Below, in pieces: positions 58,001-64,000 of a stretch of DNA of 64,000 nucleotides (positions are counted from its first letter, which is position 1; every line of letters starts with the position of its first letter). Source of the DNA: Vagococcus martis (GTDB taxonomy: Bacteria; Bacillota; Bacilli; Lactobacillales; Vagococcaceae); the NCBI RefSeq assembly GCF_002026305.1, contig NZ_MVAB01000001.1, positions 124,001 through 188,000 on the forward strand, given 5' to 3'. The translations under genes were made by a program, and so were the position numbers. The notes under the pieces were generated by a model. The model was given only the letters and a program-made list of their open reading frames with translations, made no database searches and was not told where the DNA came from.

Positions 58001-58492
58001 CGTATTATCAGATCCTTGTTTAATATAACGTTCATTTAAAATGTAGTTAAAATTAAACGTACCAGATACTAAAGAATGTGTTTCTACATAATCTGTTGTA
58101 AAGGTCATATGTATATAATAGCCATCTGTTTCATTCCCTTCAACGTCTGCTCTAGCTACTTCTTGCGTCCCATCTTTAAGGATAATATTCATTCGATCAA
58201 CAATTTTAAATTCTTTTGGTATCGTAAAATCGAGTGTGTCTCCTTTCTTAAATGTATTATCAGGTATTTCCCAATCATACTCCAGACTATATTTTTCATT
58301 AATGTACATCGTATCGCCATCAACGATTGGCTTTCCATCTCCATGGAATAACTCTATCCTTGTAATGTATTGATCGCCACTTAACGATTTTTTTGTTTTT
58401 GCTACAACAAATATACCACCAATTAATAACGCTGAAACAATCGATGTTATCAATAAAAATGGTAATAATCTAACTTTTCGTTTACTATTCAC
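52061..58492 (-). CDS. LPXTG cell-wall adhesin with 17 Cna-B repeats
   Basis: A 2143-residue surface protein. A hydrophobic export signal lies at residues 9-32; an N-terminal adhesin-like beta region (about 40-380) follows, then one SpaA-type prealbumin-like domain (GVSFEKIDADNNQPLTGAEFDLF). Then come 17 Cna-B repeats of about 92 residues, alternating type A (TKRWEDNNNQDG, nine copies) and type B (GEKKWDDANNQDG, eight copies). In the repeats I compared, lysine (KRW/KKW), glutamate (VKEV/VTED) and asparagine (ITN) of the intramolecular isopeptide bond are kept. A proline/serine linker, LPKTGEKSN sortase signal, membrane span and RKKK tail end the protein. The start is GTG, seven bases after AAGGAG. 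Confidence 0.95.
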   Translation of the reverse strand: MNSKRKVRLLPFLLITSIVSALLIGGIFVVAKTKKSLSGDQYITRIELFHGDGKPIVDGDTMYINEKYSLEYDWEIPDNTFKKGDTLDFTIPKEFKIVDRMNIILKDGTQEVARADVEGNETDGYYIHMTFTTDYVETHSLVSGTFNFNYILNERYIKQGSDNTILLPDQEIIVHVPESDNPSEGGGDGVDAGDTNINKKMGQEPDITTAAHPIIFKWQIDLGKNKLLGKANSFDEIKHIYIKDTPKEQKLIPFSDINDYWKDSFAFDAAFFKNAEWQYEGLPMKDVNLTKNNQGNYYESFEVDILPRIKHFTEKASPKDGSDKADFKQYKIEYYTEPLYDLVEDTEFDNDAIITIEYNDGDSDSWKLSHSIMYNVAEGSIKGKTGGVSFEKIDADNNQPLTGAEFDLFQKVSGKDDKKIQSGIKTDANGKVKVDNLTVGNYYFVETKAPEGYELSKDKLEFTLTRQDMSEDNQTIKIKDIGQFKNNKTKNIDVSVTKRWEDNNNQDGLRPNAINVQLYADGKESGKPVELNEANNWSHSWQGLAEKSEGKTIVYTVKEVSDVPGYTTQVAEASQGNIIITNTHTPELTQVTGEKKWDDANNQDGKRPTSIKVNLLANGEVVDSKTVTAKDNWKYEFTNLPKYEAGKLINYTVTEDSVPEYSTQIKDTTIINSYTPGKTSVSVVKRWEDAQNQDGIRPNVIQVQLYANDKKSSNPVELTEANNWSHTWQDLDEKANGKQIVYTVKEVSDVPGYTTQVAEASQGNITITNTHTPELTQITGEKKWDDANNQDGKRPTSIKVNLLANGKVIDTTNVTAENNWKYEFTNLPKYEAGKLINYTVTEDSVPEYSTQIKDTTIINSYTPGKTSVTVTKRWEDNNNQDGIRPNAIHVQLYANGKESGKPVELNEANNWSYTWQELAEKKDGKTIVYTVKEVDSIPDYGSTISENNVGNIVITNTYTPKLTQVTGEKKWDDANNQDGKRPASIKVNLLADGKIIDTKEVTEKDNWKYEFTNLPKYKDGKEIIYTVTEDNVSEYSTTINGTSITNHYTPGKTSVTVTKRWEDNNNQDGIRPDEIKVQLYANGKESGKPVELNKANNWSYTWQELAEKKDGKTITYTVKEVDTTSGYDVSVSDSQNGNITITNIHKPETTNVSGEKQWQDANNQDGKRPTSIKVNLLANGKVIDTTNVTAENNWKYEFTNLPKYEAGQLISYTVTEESVPEYSTQIKDTTIINSYTPGKTSVTVTKRWEDNNNQDGIRPNAINVQLYANGKKSGKPVELNEANNWSHSWQGLAEKSEGKTIVYTVKEVYSIPDYSVTISDNNEGNIIITNTHTPELTKVTGEKKWDDANNQDGKRPSTIKVNLLADGEVVDSKTVSEKDNWKYEFTNLPKFKNGKEIVYTVLEDSVSSYSKTVNGTTITNHYTPGKTSVSVVKRWEDAQNQDGIRPNVIQVQLYANSKKSGEPVELTEANNWSYTWQDLDEKANGKQIVYTVKEVSDVPGYTSQIAEESQGNIFITNTHTPELTQVTGEKKWDDANNQDGKRPSSIKVNLLANGEVVDSKTVTEKDNWKYEFTNLPKYKDGKEIIYTVTEDSVSEYSTTINGTSITNHYTPGKTSVTVTKRWEDNNNQDGLRPNMIQVQLYANGKESGKPVELNEANNWSYTWQDLDEKSDGQSIVYLVKEVTKLPDYATHILDSNPGNIVITNTHTPELTQVTGEKKWDDANNQDGKRPTSIKVNLLANGKEVDTKEVTEKDNWKYEFTNLPKFEAGKEIIYTVTEDSVPEYSISFDGTNIINHYTPGKTSVTVTKRWEDNNNQDGKRPDEIKVQLYANDKKSGQVVKLNADNNWSHTWQELDEKANGKAIVYSVKEVSDVADYTTDVSDNHEGNIIITNTHTPEVTEVIGEKKWDDANNQDGKRPTSIKVNLLADGKVVDTKEVTKKDNWEYHFTNLPKYEAGKEVIYTVTEGSVSNYSTKIDGTNITNHYTPGKTSVTVTKRWEDNNQDDKRAKDIQVQLLADGEKSGKPVKLNAKNNWTHTWSNLDEKQHGKKITYTVEEITNVPGYSTTVDDSNLGNIVITNTLNDIPKQPEKGGSQSTPGSSSSNNGGQLPKTGEKSNGNYHLIGVLMLVIVSSYTLNIRKKKSIDE
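52230..57025 (-). repeat. Alternating A/B Cna-B repeat array in adhesin gene
   Basis: Nine A-type and eight B-type units of roughly 270-280 bases alternate, so the higher-order period is about 550 bases. Several units are nearly identical at DNA level, so recombination between units and assembly error are both possible. Confidence 0.9.
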
Positions 58493-58611
58493 TTTTTTTC
58501 TCCTTACATACGTTATTTGAATACATATAACATATTATATAGTTTTTTTGTGTTTTAAAATCACTTTTATGTTACTTTTTTTTGATTTTTTTATGAACTT
58601 ATACTCAAAAA

Positions 58612-58642
58612 AAAGAGTTACGCCAAACTAGCATAACTCTTT
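58612..58642 (-). terminator. Terminator after the gene at 58663
   Basis: AAAGAGTTA pairs with TAACTCTTT; on the minus strand TTTTTTTT follows. Confidence 0.85.
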
Positions 58643-58662
58643 ATACAAATACTATTAAATTT

Positions 58663-59121
58663 TTATAAAAACTCACTATAAACGTCGTCAACTGATTTGT
58701 TTTCATCGATAACAATATACAAACGATTATCTTTTGAAATTTTTGTTGTTTGATAAATGTTATCTAGTCCTTCTTGTCCTGGTGTTTCTTTGTCTTTGTA
58801 TGGGAAGTAGATTAAATCACTTGTTCCATCATCAAAAACAATATCCATTTTTTCAATATCTTGGTATTTTGTCGCACGTTCAAACATACCTGACTCTAAT
58901 CCACCTAAGTTAATGTCATCTGTTTGGACATGATCTGCTTCACTTAAAATCTCAATTTTAAACCCTTCACATGGTCTGATTTTTTGGAAGTCACTACCAT
59001 GAATACGACCATAACTTGTTGATACTTTACTAATCCATAAATCGCCAATACATTCACGGTCTATTGTCCATGTTTCACCATTTCTAAAATAAAATTTAAA
59101 ACTTGTCATTGTTTTTGCCAT
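58663..59121 (-). CDS. Hypothetical protein, 152 residues
   Basis: A mostly beta-strand protein (FKFYFRNGETWTIDRECIGDLWI, KMDIVFDDGTSDLIYFPY) with no membrane segment. I do not recognise the family. AGGAG lies seven bases before the ATG and a terminator follows, so it is a real single-gene unit. The repeated phrase of F/Y-x-(D/N)-G-x-(T/S) in two places may mark two copies of a small beta domain. Confidence 0.7.
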   Translation of the reverse strand: MAKTMTSFKFYFRNGETWTIDRECIGDLWISKVSTSYGRIHGSDFQKIRPCEGFKIEILSEADHVQTDDINLGGLESGMFERATKYQDIEKMDIVFDDGTSDLIYFPYKDKETPGQEGLDNIYQTTKISKDNRLYIVIDENKSVDDVYSEFL

Positions 59122-59236
59122 AAATGATCTCCTCTTTCCAATTAGAAACTTATCATATTTCTTACACGTTTATTGTAACATGGTCATGAGCAAAAATAAA
59201 CAACTTTATTAATCTTTTCACAAATTATATCTATTA

Positions 59237-59596
59237 CTATTTAATACGCTCCATAAATGATAAAGAATTAACTATCACACGAGAGTGAGAACCTGTTGCA
59301 ATCAACTTTTCACCATCAAACGCTTGGTAATCAAACTCAAAAAGTTTTTTCTCGCTTTCTTTAAGTTCTACTTTAATCGTAATCAATGCTCCAAGAGCTG
59401 AAGGTTTTAAATGTTTGATATCAATTGCTGATCCAACAGTTGTTTCGTCTTTTTCTAATTTTTGTGCGACTGCATTCATACACACATTCTCAACCATAGC
59501 AATTAATCCAGGTGTTCCTAAAACAGCTAATGTGCCAGAACCAAGTTCTTTTGCAGTATATTTTTGTGTGACTTCAAACGTTGTACTAAATGTCAT
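59237..59596 (-). CDS. Hot-dog thioesterase, FlK-like
   Basis: A 119-residue single hot-dog domain. GTPGLIAMVENVCMNAVAQKL and TTVGSAIDIKHLKPSALG match the FlK-like acyl-CoA thioesterase family (catalytic Thr/Glu/His region). The substrate is unknown. It begins three bases after the stop of cca, so they are probably co-transcribed. Confidence 0.85.
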   Translation of the reverse strand: MTFSTTFEVTQKYTAKELGSGTLAVLGTPGLIAMVENVCMNAVAQKLEKDETTVGSAIDIKHLKPSALGALITIKVELKESEKKLFEFDYQAFDGEKLIATGSHSRVIVNSLSFMERIK

Positions 59597-59599
59597 CCT

Positions 59600-60802
59600 T
59601 TATCCCACCATTTCCTTTATTTTTTCTAATAATACTTCTTTATCATTTTTCCATTGACCTTCAACTACGTGTTTTTCAGTTTGTTTTAACACGTCCCCTA
59701 ACCAAGGGCCTGGCTTTTTATCCATATAAGCTAAAATATCTCGCCCAGATACTTTTAAATCTGCCATTGATTTGATTGGCAGTTGATTATATGCCTTAAT
59801 TAGCTCGTCTTCGTTGTTCTCTAAGTCGAAAAAGTCTCTTACTTGTTCAACTAAAGAAATCACTTCAATGCCAGCTTGATACATCTCTTTAGCACTCCAC
59901 TGACTGGTTAATCGCTCGTTATAGCAATCAATTACTTTTTCAACTAAATTAGACAATCGTTTGGATGCTTTCCATTTACCGAGTAACGTCTTGGCATGCT
60001 TTTCTTCTATCGCAATTAATAAACAGCTCCAAGCTAATTCTTCAGTCGTCAACAACATCTCAGGATTTTGATTAGCAAATTTAACTAACAAATCCTTTTT
60101 ATGACTAAACCCTGGGCAACAGGCAAAACAATTTGTTTCAACAAAAGGGATGATGCCTCTTTTTCTTTCTGCTCCCATAAGAAGTTTAACCCATTCGATA
60201 TAAATCCGTTCAATCGCAATCTTTGTTAACAGTTGATGATTTTTTGAAATAGCTTCTTCCGTTTTTTCTTCTATATCAAAACTCAACTGACTCGCAAAAC
60301 GCAACGCACGCATCATTCTTAGTGCGTCTTCACTAAAACGCTCATCAGGATTACCGACTGCTTTTATTTCTTTTGCATGAATGGACTCTATACCGTCAAA
60401 CAAATCAATAATATTCCCTTCACGTGTCATAGCTAATGCATTCATCGTAAAGTCTCGGCGTTTTAAATCCTCTTCAAGTGAACGAACAAATGTGACTTTA
60501 TCTGGTCGACGATAATCTTGATAAGTTGATTCTGTTCTAAAAGTTGTAATCTCATATTGATCTTCTTCATGCAACACCAATACAGTCCCATGATCAATCC
60601 CAACGTCAATCGTACGAGGAAAAATTTCTTTTATCTCTTCTGGAAAAGCACTTGTGGCTATATCAACATCATGAATTGCGTGATTTAAAATCATATCTCT
60701 CACACTACCACCTACAAAGTAAGCTTCATAGCCATGCTCATTTATTTTATCTATTACTGGTAACGCTTGTTTAAATTCAATTGGTAAGTCATTTATCTTC
60801 AT
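59600..60802 (-). CDS. cca: CCA tRNA nucleotidyltransferase
   Basis: A 400-residue class II enzyme that adds or repairs the 3' CCA of tRNA; the tmRNA of this window also needs it. GGSVRD (31-36) and DVDIA (45-49) give the nucleotidyltransferase carboxylates; RRDFTMNAL and SEDALRMMRALRFASQL follow. Full length for Firmicutes. Confidence 0.95.
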   Translation of the reverse strand: MKINDLPIEFKQALPVIDKINEHGYEAYFVGGSVRDMILNHAIHDVDIATSAFPEEIKEIFPRTIDVGIDHGTVLVLHEEDQYEITTFRTESTYQDYRRPDKVTFVRSLEEDLKRRDFTMNALAMTREGNIIDLFDGIESIHAKEIKAVGNPDERFSEDALRMMRALRFASQLSFDIEEKTEEAISKNHQLLTKIAIERIYIEWVKLLMGAERKRGIIPFVETNCFACCPGFSHKKDLLVKFANQNPEMLLTTEELAWSCLLIAIEEKHAKTLLGKWKASKRLSNLVEKVIDCYNERLTSQWSAKEMYQAGIEVISLVEQVRDFFDLENNEDELIKAYNQLPIKSMADLKVSGRDILAYMDKKPGPWLGDVLKQTEKHVVEGQWKNDKEVLLEKIKEMVG

Positions 60803-60815
60803 AATTATCTACTTT

Positions 60816-61163
60816 CTAATTCATACTTTTTTCCTCATCGACTCGTTCAAAGCGATGACTATCTCTAGCATAAAACTTTTTCATGTTATCTTCAAATACT
60901 TTTGTCAAATCAATGTCGAGTGAATTTGCCATAATAAGGAGAACAACTAACACATCTCCTAGTTCTTCTTCCACTGTTTTCGGTATTTCATCAGTTTTTT
61001 TGGCTTTTTCTCCGTAGTAATGATTAATTTCCCGTGCTAACTCCCCTGTTTCTTCTGTTAACCTTGCTAGTTGTGCAAGTGGTGAAAAATATCCTGCCTT
61101 AAACTGCGAGATATAATCATCCACCTCTTGTTGCATATCTGATAAATATTTTGGTTGTGTCAT
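60816..61163 (-). CDS. MazG-like nucleotide pyrophosphohydrolase
   Basis: A 115-residue all-helical MazG-type enzyme. ARLTEETGELAREI and VEEELGDVLVVLLIMAN carry the EExxE and ExxD metal ligands. Similar to Bacillus YpjD; it hydrolyses nucleoside triphosphates to monophosphates, probably in pool sanitation. It lies 13 bases before cca, reproducing the ypj-papS neighbourhood of Bacillus. Confidence 0.88.
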   Translation of the reverse strand: MTQPKYLSDMQQEVDDYISQFKAGYFSPLAQLARLTEETGELAREINHYYGEKAKKTDEIPKTVEEELGDVLVVLLIMANSLDIDLTKVFEDNMKKFYARDSHRFERVDEEKSMN

Positions 61164-61290
61164 ATTTTACTCCTTTAAAAATGTTCTAAAATACATCTAG
61201 TTTTTGGTCCCCCTTACCTCTTGTTGACCTGTCGACACAGTGATAAGATAAAGCTGAGTGCAGTAAATCTGGATTTTTTGGGGGCGTATT

Positions 61291-62178
61291 ATGCGTATAA
61301 ATAAGCAATTTTTCATTAATTGTATCATGATTTTTCTTGGAGCGAGCATTTTTAGTTTTGGTTTGGTAAATTTTAACATGGCAAACAAATTAGCCGAAGG
61401 TGGAATGACTGGTATCGCACTGATTATTTATAATTTATTTTCCATCAATCCAGCGTTAACCACGTTAGTGTTAAATGTGCCACTCATCCTAATTGGTCTC
61501 AAACTGTTAGGTCTTGAACCGTTAATTTTAACTTTAGTGGGTTCTCTCTCACTTTCTTTAAACTTATGGCTATGGCAAAAAGTGCCACTAGCCATTTCAG
61601 TTGATAATGACATTTTAATAGCCGCACTACTCGCAGGTATTTGTGGTGGATTTGGTAGCGGGATTGTGTACAAATACGGTGGAACAACTGGTGGGACAGA
61701 TATTATCGCCCGAATCATTGAACGCAGATTTGGTATGACAATTGGCCGTTCACTTTTTGCTTTAGACGTCGTTGTCCTTCTTCTTTCTTTGACTTACTTG
61801 TCGTTAAAAGAAATGATGTATACGCTAATTACCGTATTTGTTTTTAGTCGTGTCGTTGATTTTGTCCAAGACGCGTCATATGGTGCCAAAGGAGTGTTCA
61901 TTGTTTCTGATCATGACCGAGAAATTGGTGAGAGAATTATGTCCGAATTAGAACGTGGTGTGACGTATATCAATAGCGAAGGTGGCTTTTCTAAGGAAAG
62001 TCGTCAGATGGTCTATTGTGTGGCAAGTATTAGTGAGATGAGCCGTATAAAAGAAATAAGTTACGAAATCGACCCACGAGCTTTTATGACCTTCTTTAAT
62101 ATTAATGAAGTGACAGGTGAAGGTTTTACATATAAAGAGTTACAAGAAATACATGAACAAGCAAAAAAACAAAAGTGA
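61291..62178 (+). CDS. YitT family membrane protein (YpjC-like)
   Basis: A 295-residue protein with five or six membrane helices (YitT/DUF161: FGLVNFNMANKLAEGGMTGIALI and KYGGTTGGTDIIARIIERRFG) and a C-terminal DUF2179 domain (GVTYINSEGGFSKESRQMVYCV). It is a paralogue of the protein at 20,430. In Bacillus ypjC lies beside ypjD (mazG-like), as here, but here it is divergent. No strong ribosome site is seen; GGGGGCG is close to the ATG. Confidence 0.85.
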   Translation: MRINKQFFINCIMIFLGASIFSFGLVNFNMANKLAEGGMTGIALIIYNLFSINPALTTLVLNVPLILIGLKLLGLEPLILTLVGSLSLSLNLWLWQKVPLAISVDNDILIAALLAGICGGFGSGIVYKYGGTTGGTDIIARIIERRFGMTIGRSLFALDVVVLLLSLTYLSLKEMMYTLITVFVFSRVVDFVQDASYGAKGVFIVSDHDREIGERIMSELERGVTYINSEGGFSKESRQMVYCVASISEMSRIKEISYEIDPRAFMTFFNINEVTGEGFTYKELQEIHEQAKKQK

Positions 62179-62196
62179 GCTAATCATCACTTTTGT
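62169..62196. terminator. Bidirectional terminator, yitT-like and ypiB
   Basis: ACAAAAGTGA (62169-62178) pairs with TCACTTTTGT (62187-62196); A and T runs flank it on both strands. It overlaps the stop of the plus-strand gene and the 3' end of ypiB. Confidence 0.85.
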
Positions 62197-62725
62197 TTTT
62201 TTCTTTTTGGTATTCAATTGACCAATAAACAAACTCTTCTTCATTGCCAGAATCAATGGCATGATTTAGCTTATCTAGTATGCAATTTAATTTTTCTTGA
62301 TATTGTTTTTCTTCAAAATCACGTAATACTTTCTCAAACATCTCGTCAGATATGGTATCAAACGCATTTAAAAATGGGTTTTCTTCCAATACTGACTGAT
62401 ACTGTTGATTAAAATCACGGTCGCTAAATCGAACTTCTAAAAATAATGGTTCTTTGTATTTCATCCTGATGTCATGAAATATTTGTTGTGCGTCACAAAA
62501 CGGATGATTTTCCTTATACAAAACTAAGCCTGCTTCTGTTTCTGAATTGTCTGAAACAATCAGTCCTCTAGGCGTTTTATCCGCTTTTTCTACTATATGC
62601 ACTCGGTTTAAAATCGCATCATGATTTAATAAATAATTTAAAATCCAATAAGCCTCTTTCTCTTTTAACGTAATGGTTTCAATCAACCACGCCACAAATG
62701 CTTGTTTGTCCTCTAAATTAGCCAT
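62180..62725 (-). CDS. ypiB: UPF0302 family protein
   Basis: A 181-residue protein of the YpiB (UPF0302) family: FVAWLIETITLKEKEAYWILNYLLNH at residues 10-35 and a C-terminal IDEP-type region. The function is unknown. In Bacillus it follows ypiA in the aro/menaquinone region, and the same pair is present here, seven bases apart. Confidence 0.88.
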   Translation of the reverse strand: MANLEDKQAFVAWLIETITLKEKEAYWILNYLLNHDAILNRVHIVEKADKTPRGLIVSDNSETEAGLVLYKENHPFCDAQQIFHDIRMKYKEPLFLEVRFSDRDFNQQYQSVLEENPFLNAFDTISDEMFEKVLRDFEEKQYQEKLNCILDKLNHAIDSGNEEEFVYWSIEYQKEKNKSDD

Positions 62726-62732
62726 AGACTCA

Positions 62733-63977
62733 CTACTCTTCTAACATAGAGACAATCATCAAGTCATCTGGAACCATCGTCAAATAGCTCGTCAATACCT
62801 CACGTGACTTATCTAGTTGCCCTTCTTCTCTTAAGAATAATCCATAATCTTTTAAGAAATCTGCGTCGATGTCTAAATATGAAGAGGCTAGTTCATAATA
62901 TTTTTTCGCATCGGCGTATTCTTCCAATCCATTATAGGCTTGAGCTAAATACCAATAAGCTTCACCTTGATCTAAAATATCTAATGAAGAAACTAAATGA
63001 ATGGTTTCTTCGAATTCTTCTTCTTTTAATAATAATTCTGCTAGTTTTAATTTTGAAATATCACTATCTAACTCTAAAGAAATGACTTCTTCCAAATACA
63101 TTTTTGCTTGGTCTTTTTGATTTAATTGATACGACGCTTCTGAGGCTAAATGGTAAACAGACACATCATACGGATTCACATGAATTCCTTTTTCTGCTAC
63201 TTCAAGTGCTTCGTCATATCGTCCTTCATCAAATAAAATTTGAGAAAGTGGGTAATACACTTGGTTGAATTCTGGATTCATCTCACTTACTTTCGTTAAT
63301 AACTCAATGCTTCGCTCATTTTCACGAATTTGATAATAACATAAAGCCAACTGAAATAATCGCTCAACTGTTTCTTCTTGTTTAATCGCAGACTCTAAAA
63401 ACTCAACAGCTTGCTCGTATTCTCCAATTCGTGAGAGAGACACGCCTATACGCTCATCTAAGTCGATTGGCGACTCAAAGGTAGGATACGTTGTTTTAAT
63501 CTCTTCATACGCTGCAATCGCCTTTGTGTAACTTTCAGTCGCAAAGTATAACTCGCCTAATGCCAAATCAATTAATGGTTCCTGTGGCAAAATTTGTTTG
63601 GCTTCTTTTAATTTTTGTTCACTGACTTCTGGTATTTCCATCATCTGATAAATATCAGCTAATGTTAAGAGACTTTGTGCGTATAAATCACTACTTGGTT
63701 TAATTTGCTCTAACCACTCAAACGCTTCTTCTAGCTTATCTTCCTCAATCGCAATTTCACCTAATGAAATTTTTAAACTGTCTTCATCAGGATAAAGGGT
63801 TAATAAATCTTTAAATAGTGCTGTTGCTTCTTCTAAAAATCCTAATTGATATAAATTATCTGCAAGTTGCAGTTTTTCTTCAGGCAAATCATGTGATAAT
63901 GCCTCATTAAAATAGACCGTTGCTTGTGCCAAGTCTCCTGAAGACAAGGCTTCTAACATTTGTTTACTGTATGACAT
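62733..63977 (-). CDS. ypiA: TPR repeat protein
   Basis: A 414-residue protein built from about ten to eleven TPR helix pairs, e.g. EEATALFKDLLTLYPDEDSLKISLGEIAIEED and EALEVAEKGIHVNPYDVSVYHLASEA. TPR arrays bind partner proteins; the YpiA partner is unknown. GGAGAAAAAG lies before the ATG at 63977. It heads the ypiA-ypiB pair. Confidence 0.88.
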   Translation of the reverse strand: MSYSKQMLEALSSGDLAQATVYFNEALSHDLPEEKLQLADNLYQLGFLEEATALFKDLLTLYPDEDSLKISLGEIAIEEDKLEEAFEWLEQIKPSSDLYAQSLLTLADIYQMMEIPEVSEQKLKEAKQILPQEPLIDLALGELYFATESYTKAIAAYEEIKTTYPTFESPIDLDERIGVSLSRIGEYEQAVEFLESAIKQEETVERLFQLALCYYQIRENERSIELLTKVSEMNPEFNQVYYPLSQILFDEGRYDEALEVAEKGIHVNPYDVSVYHLASEASYQLNQKDQAKMYLEEVISLELDSDISKLKLAELLLKEEEFEETIHLVSSLDILDQGEAYWYLAQAYNGLEEYADAKKYYELASSYLDIDADFLKDYGLFLREEGQLDKSREVLTSYLTMVPDDLMIVSMLEE

Positions 63978-64000
63978 AACTTTTTCTCCTTAAACTCTCG

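Noticed and set aside
61205-61260. Promoter with TTGACC and GATAAA for the YitT-like gene
   Set aside because: The -10 match is poor and spacing ambiguous, so I do not list it as a feature.

Overview
The window is AT-rich Firmicute DNA, and its gene content points to Lactobacillales, most likely Enterococcaceae (a Vagococcus-like genome is my best guess). Evidence for this is the single fabT-fabH-acpP-fabK-fabD-fabG-fabF-accB-fabZ-accC-accD-accA operon with FabT operators, the tmRNA tag AKNENNTFALAA (one residue from the enterococcal form I remember), the RNase PH/Ham1 fusion next to murI, and LPXTG surface-protein architecture. Nothing was searched; all assignments come from reading the sequence.

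Positions 1-10,030 are an accessory, mobile-looking region, almost all on the minus strand. It holds a tight four-gene operon (two-winged-helix protein with a QIG-containing motif, PIN-like nuclease, FRG-domain protein, DUF4145-like protein cut by the window edge), two serine recombinases, an orphan helicase-like ATPase, a lipoprotein, a tyrosine recombinase beside the core genome, and an 827-base non-coding stretch with three consecutive hairpins that could be a plasmid or transfer origin. The four-gene operon is the best candidate for an undescribed system, plausibly anti-phage defence.

Positions 10,187-20,320 carry a SufT-like Fe-S protein and the complete type II fatty-acid synthesis and acetyl-CoA carboxylase operon, driven by two near-identical promoters that overlap FabT operators. 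Positions 20,430-28,150 hold a YitT membrane protein, a nitroreductase, tmRNA (ssrA), alaS behind an alanine T-box, a membrane-anchored hydrolase, an acetyltransferase, and two small envelope-stress-type proteins. Positions 28,266-39,081 hold an MscS channel, an M20 deacetylase, the c-di-AMP-binding type CBS protein, a phosphodiesterase, the rph-rdgB fusion, murI, the tsaD/rimI/tsaB tRNA t6A cluster, a CPBP protease, a degenerate GalT-like protein, and nagB with a NagR-type operator.

Positions 39,144-46,263 are a quinate/shikimate utilisation cluster: an Fe-S flavoenzyme of the 2,4-dienoyl-CoA reductase type, shikimate dehydrogenase, type I dehydroquinate dehydratase and two MFS transporters, with a divergent LysR regulator and a palindrome between them. 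Positions 46,348-64,000 hold a Na+/H+ antiporter, an IS30-family element, a CzrA-like zinc repressor, phosphoglucomutase, a 2143-residue LPXTG adhesin with 17 alternating Cna-B repeats, and a housekeeping block (thioesterase, cca, MazG-like, YitT, ypiB, ypiA) resembling the Bacillus ypi/ypj neighbourhood. I saw no tRNA or rRNA genes and no CRISPR array.
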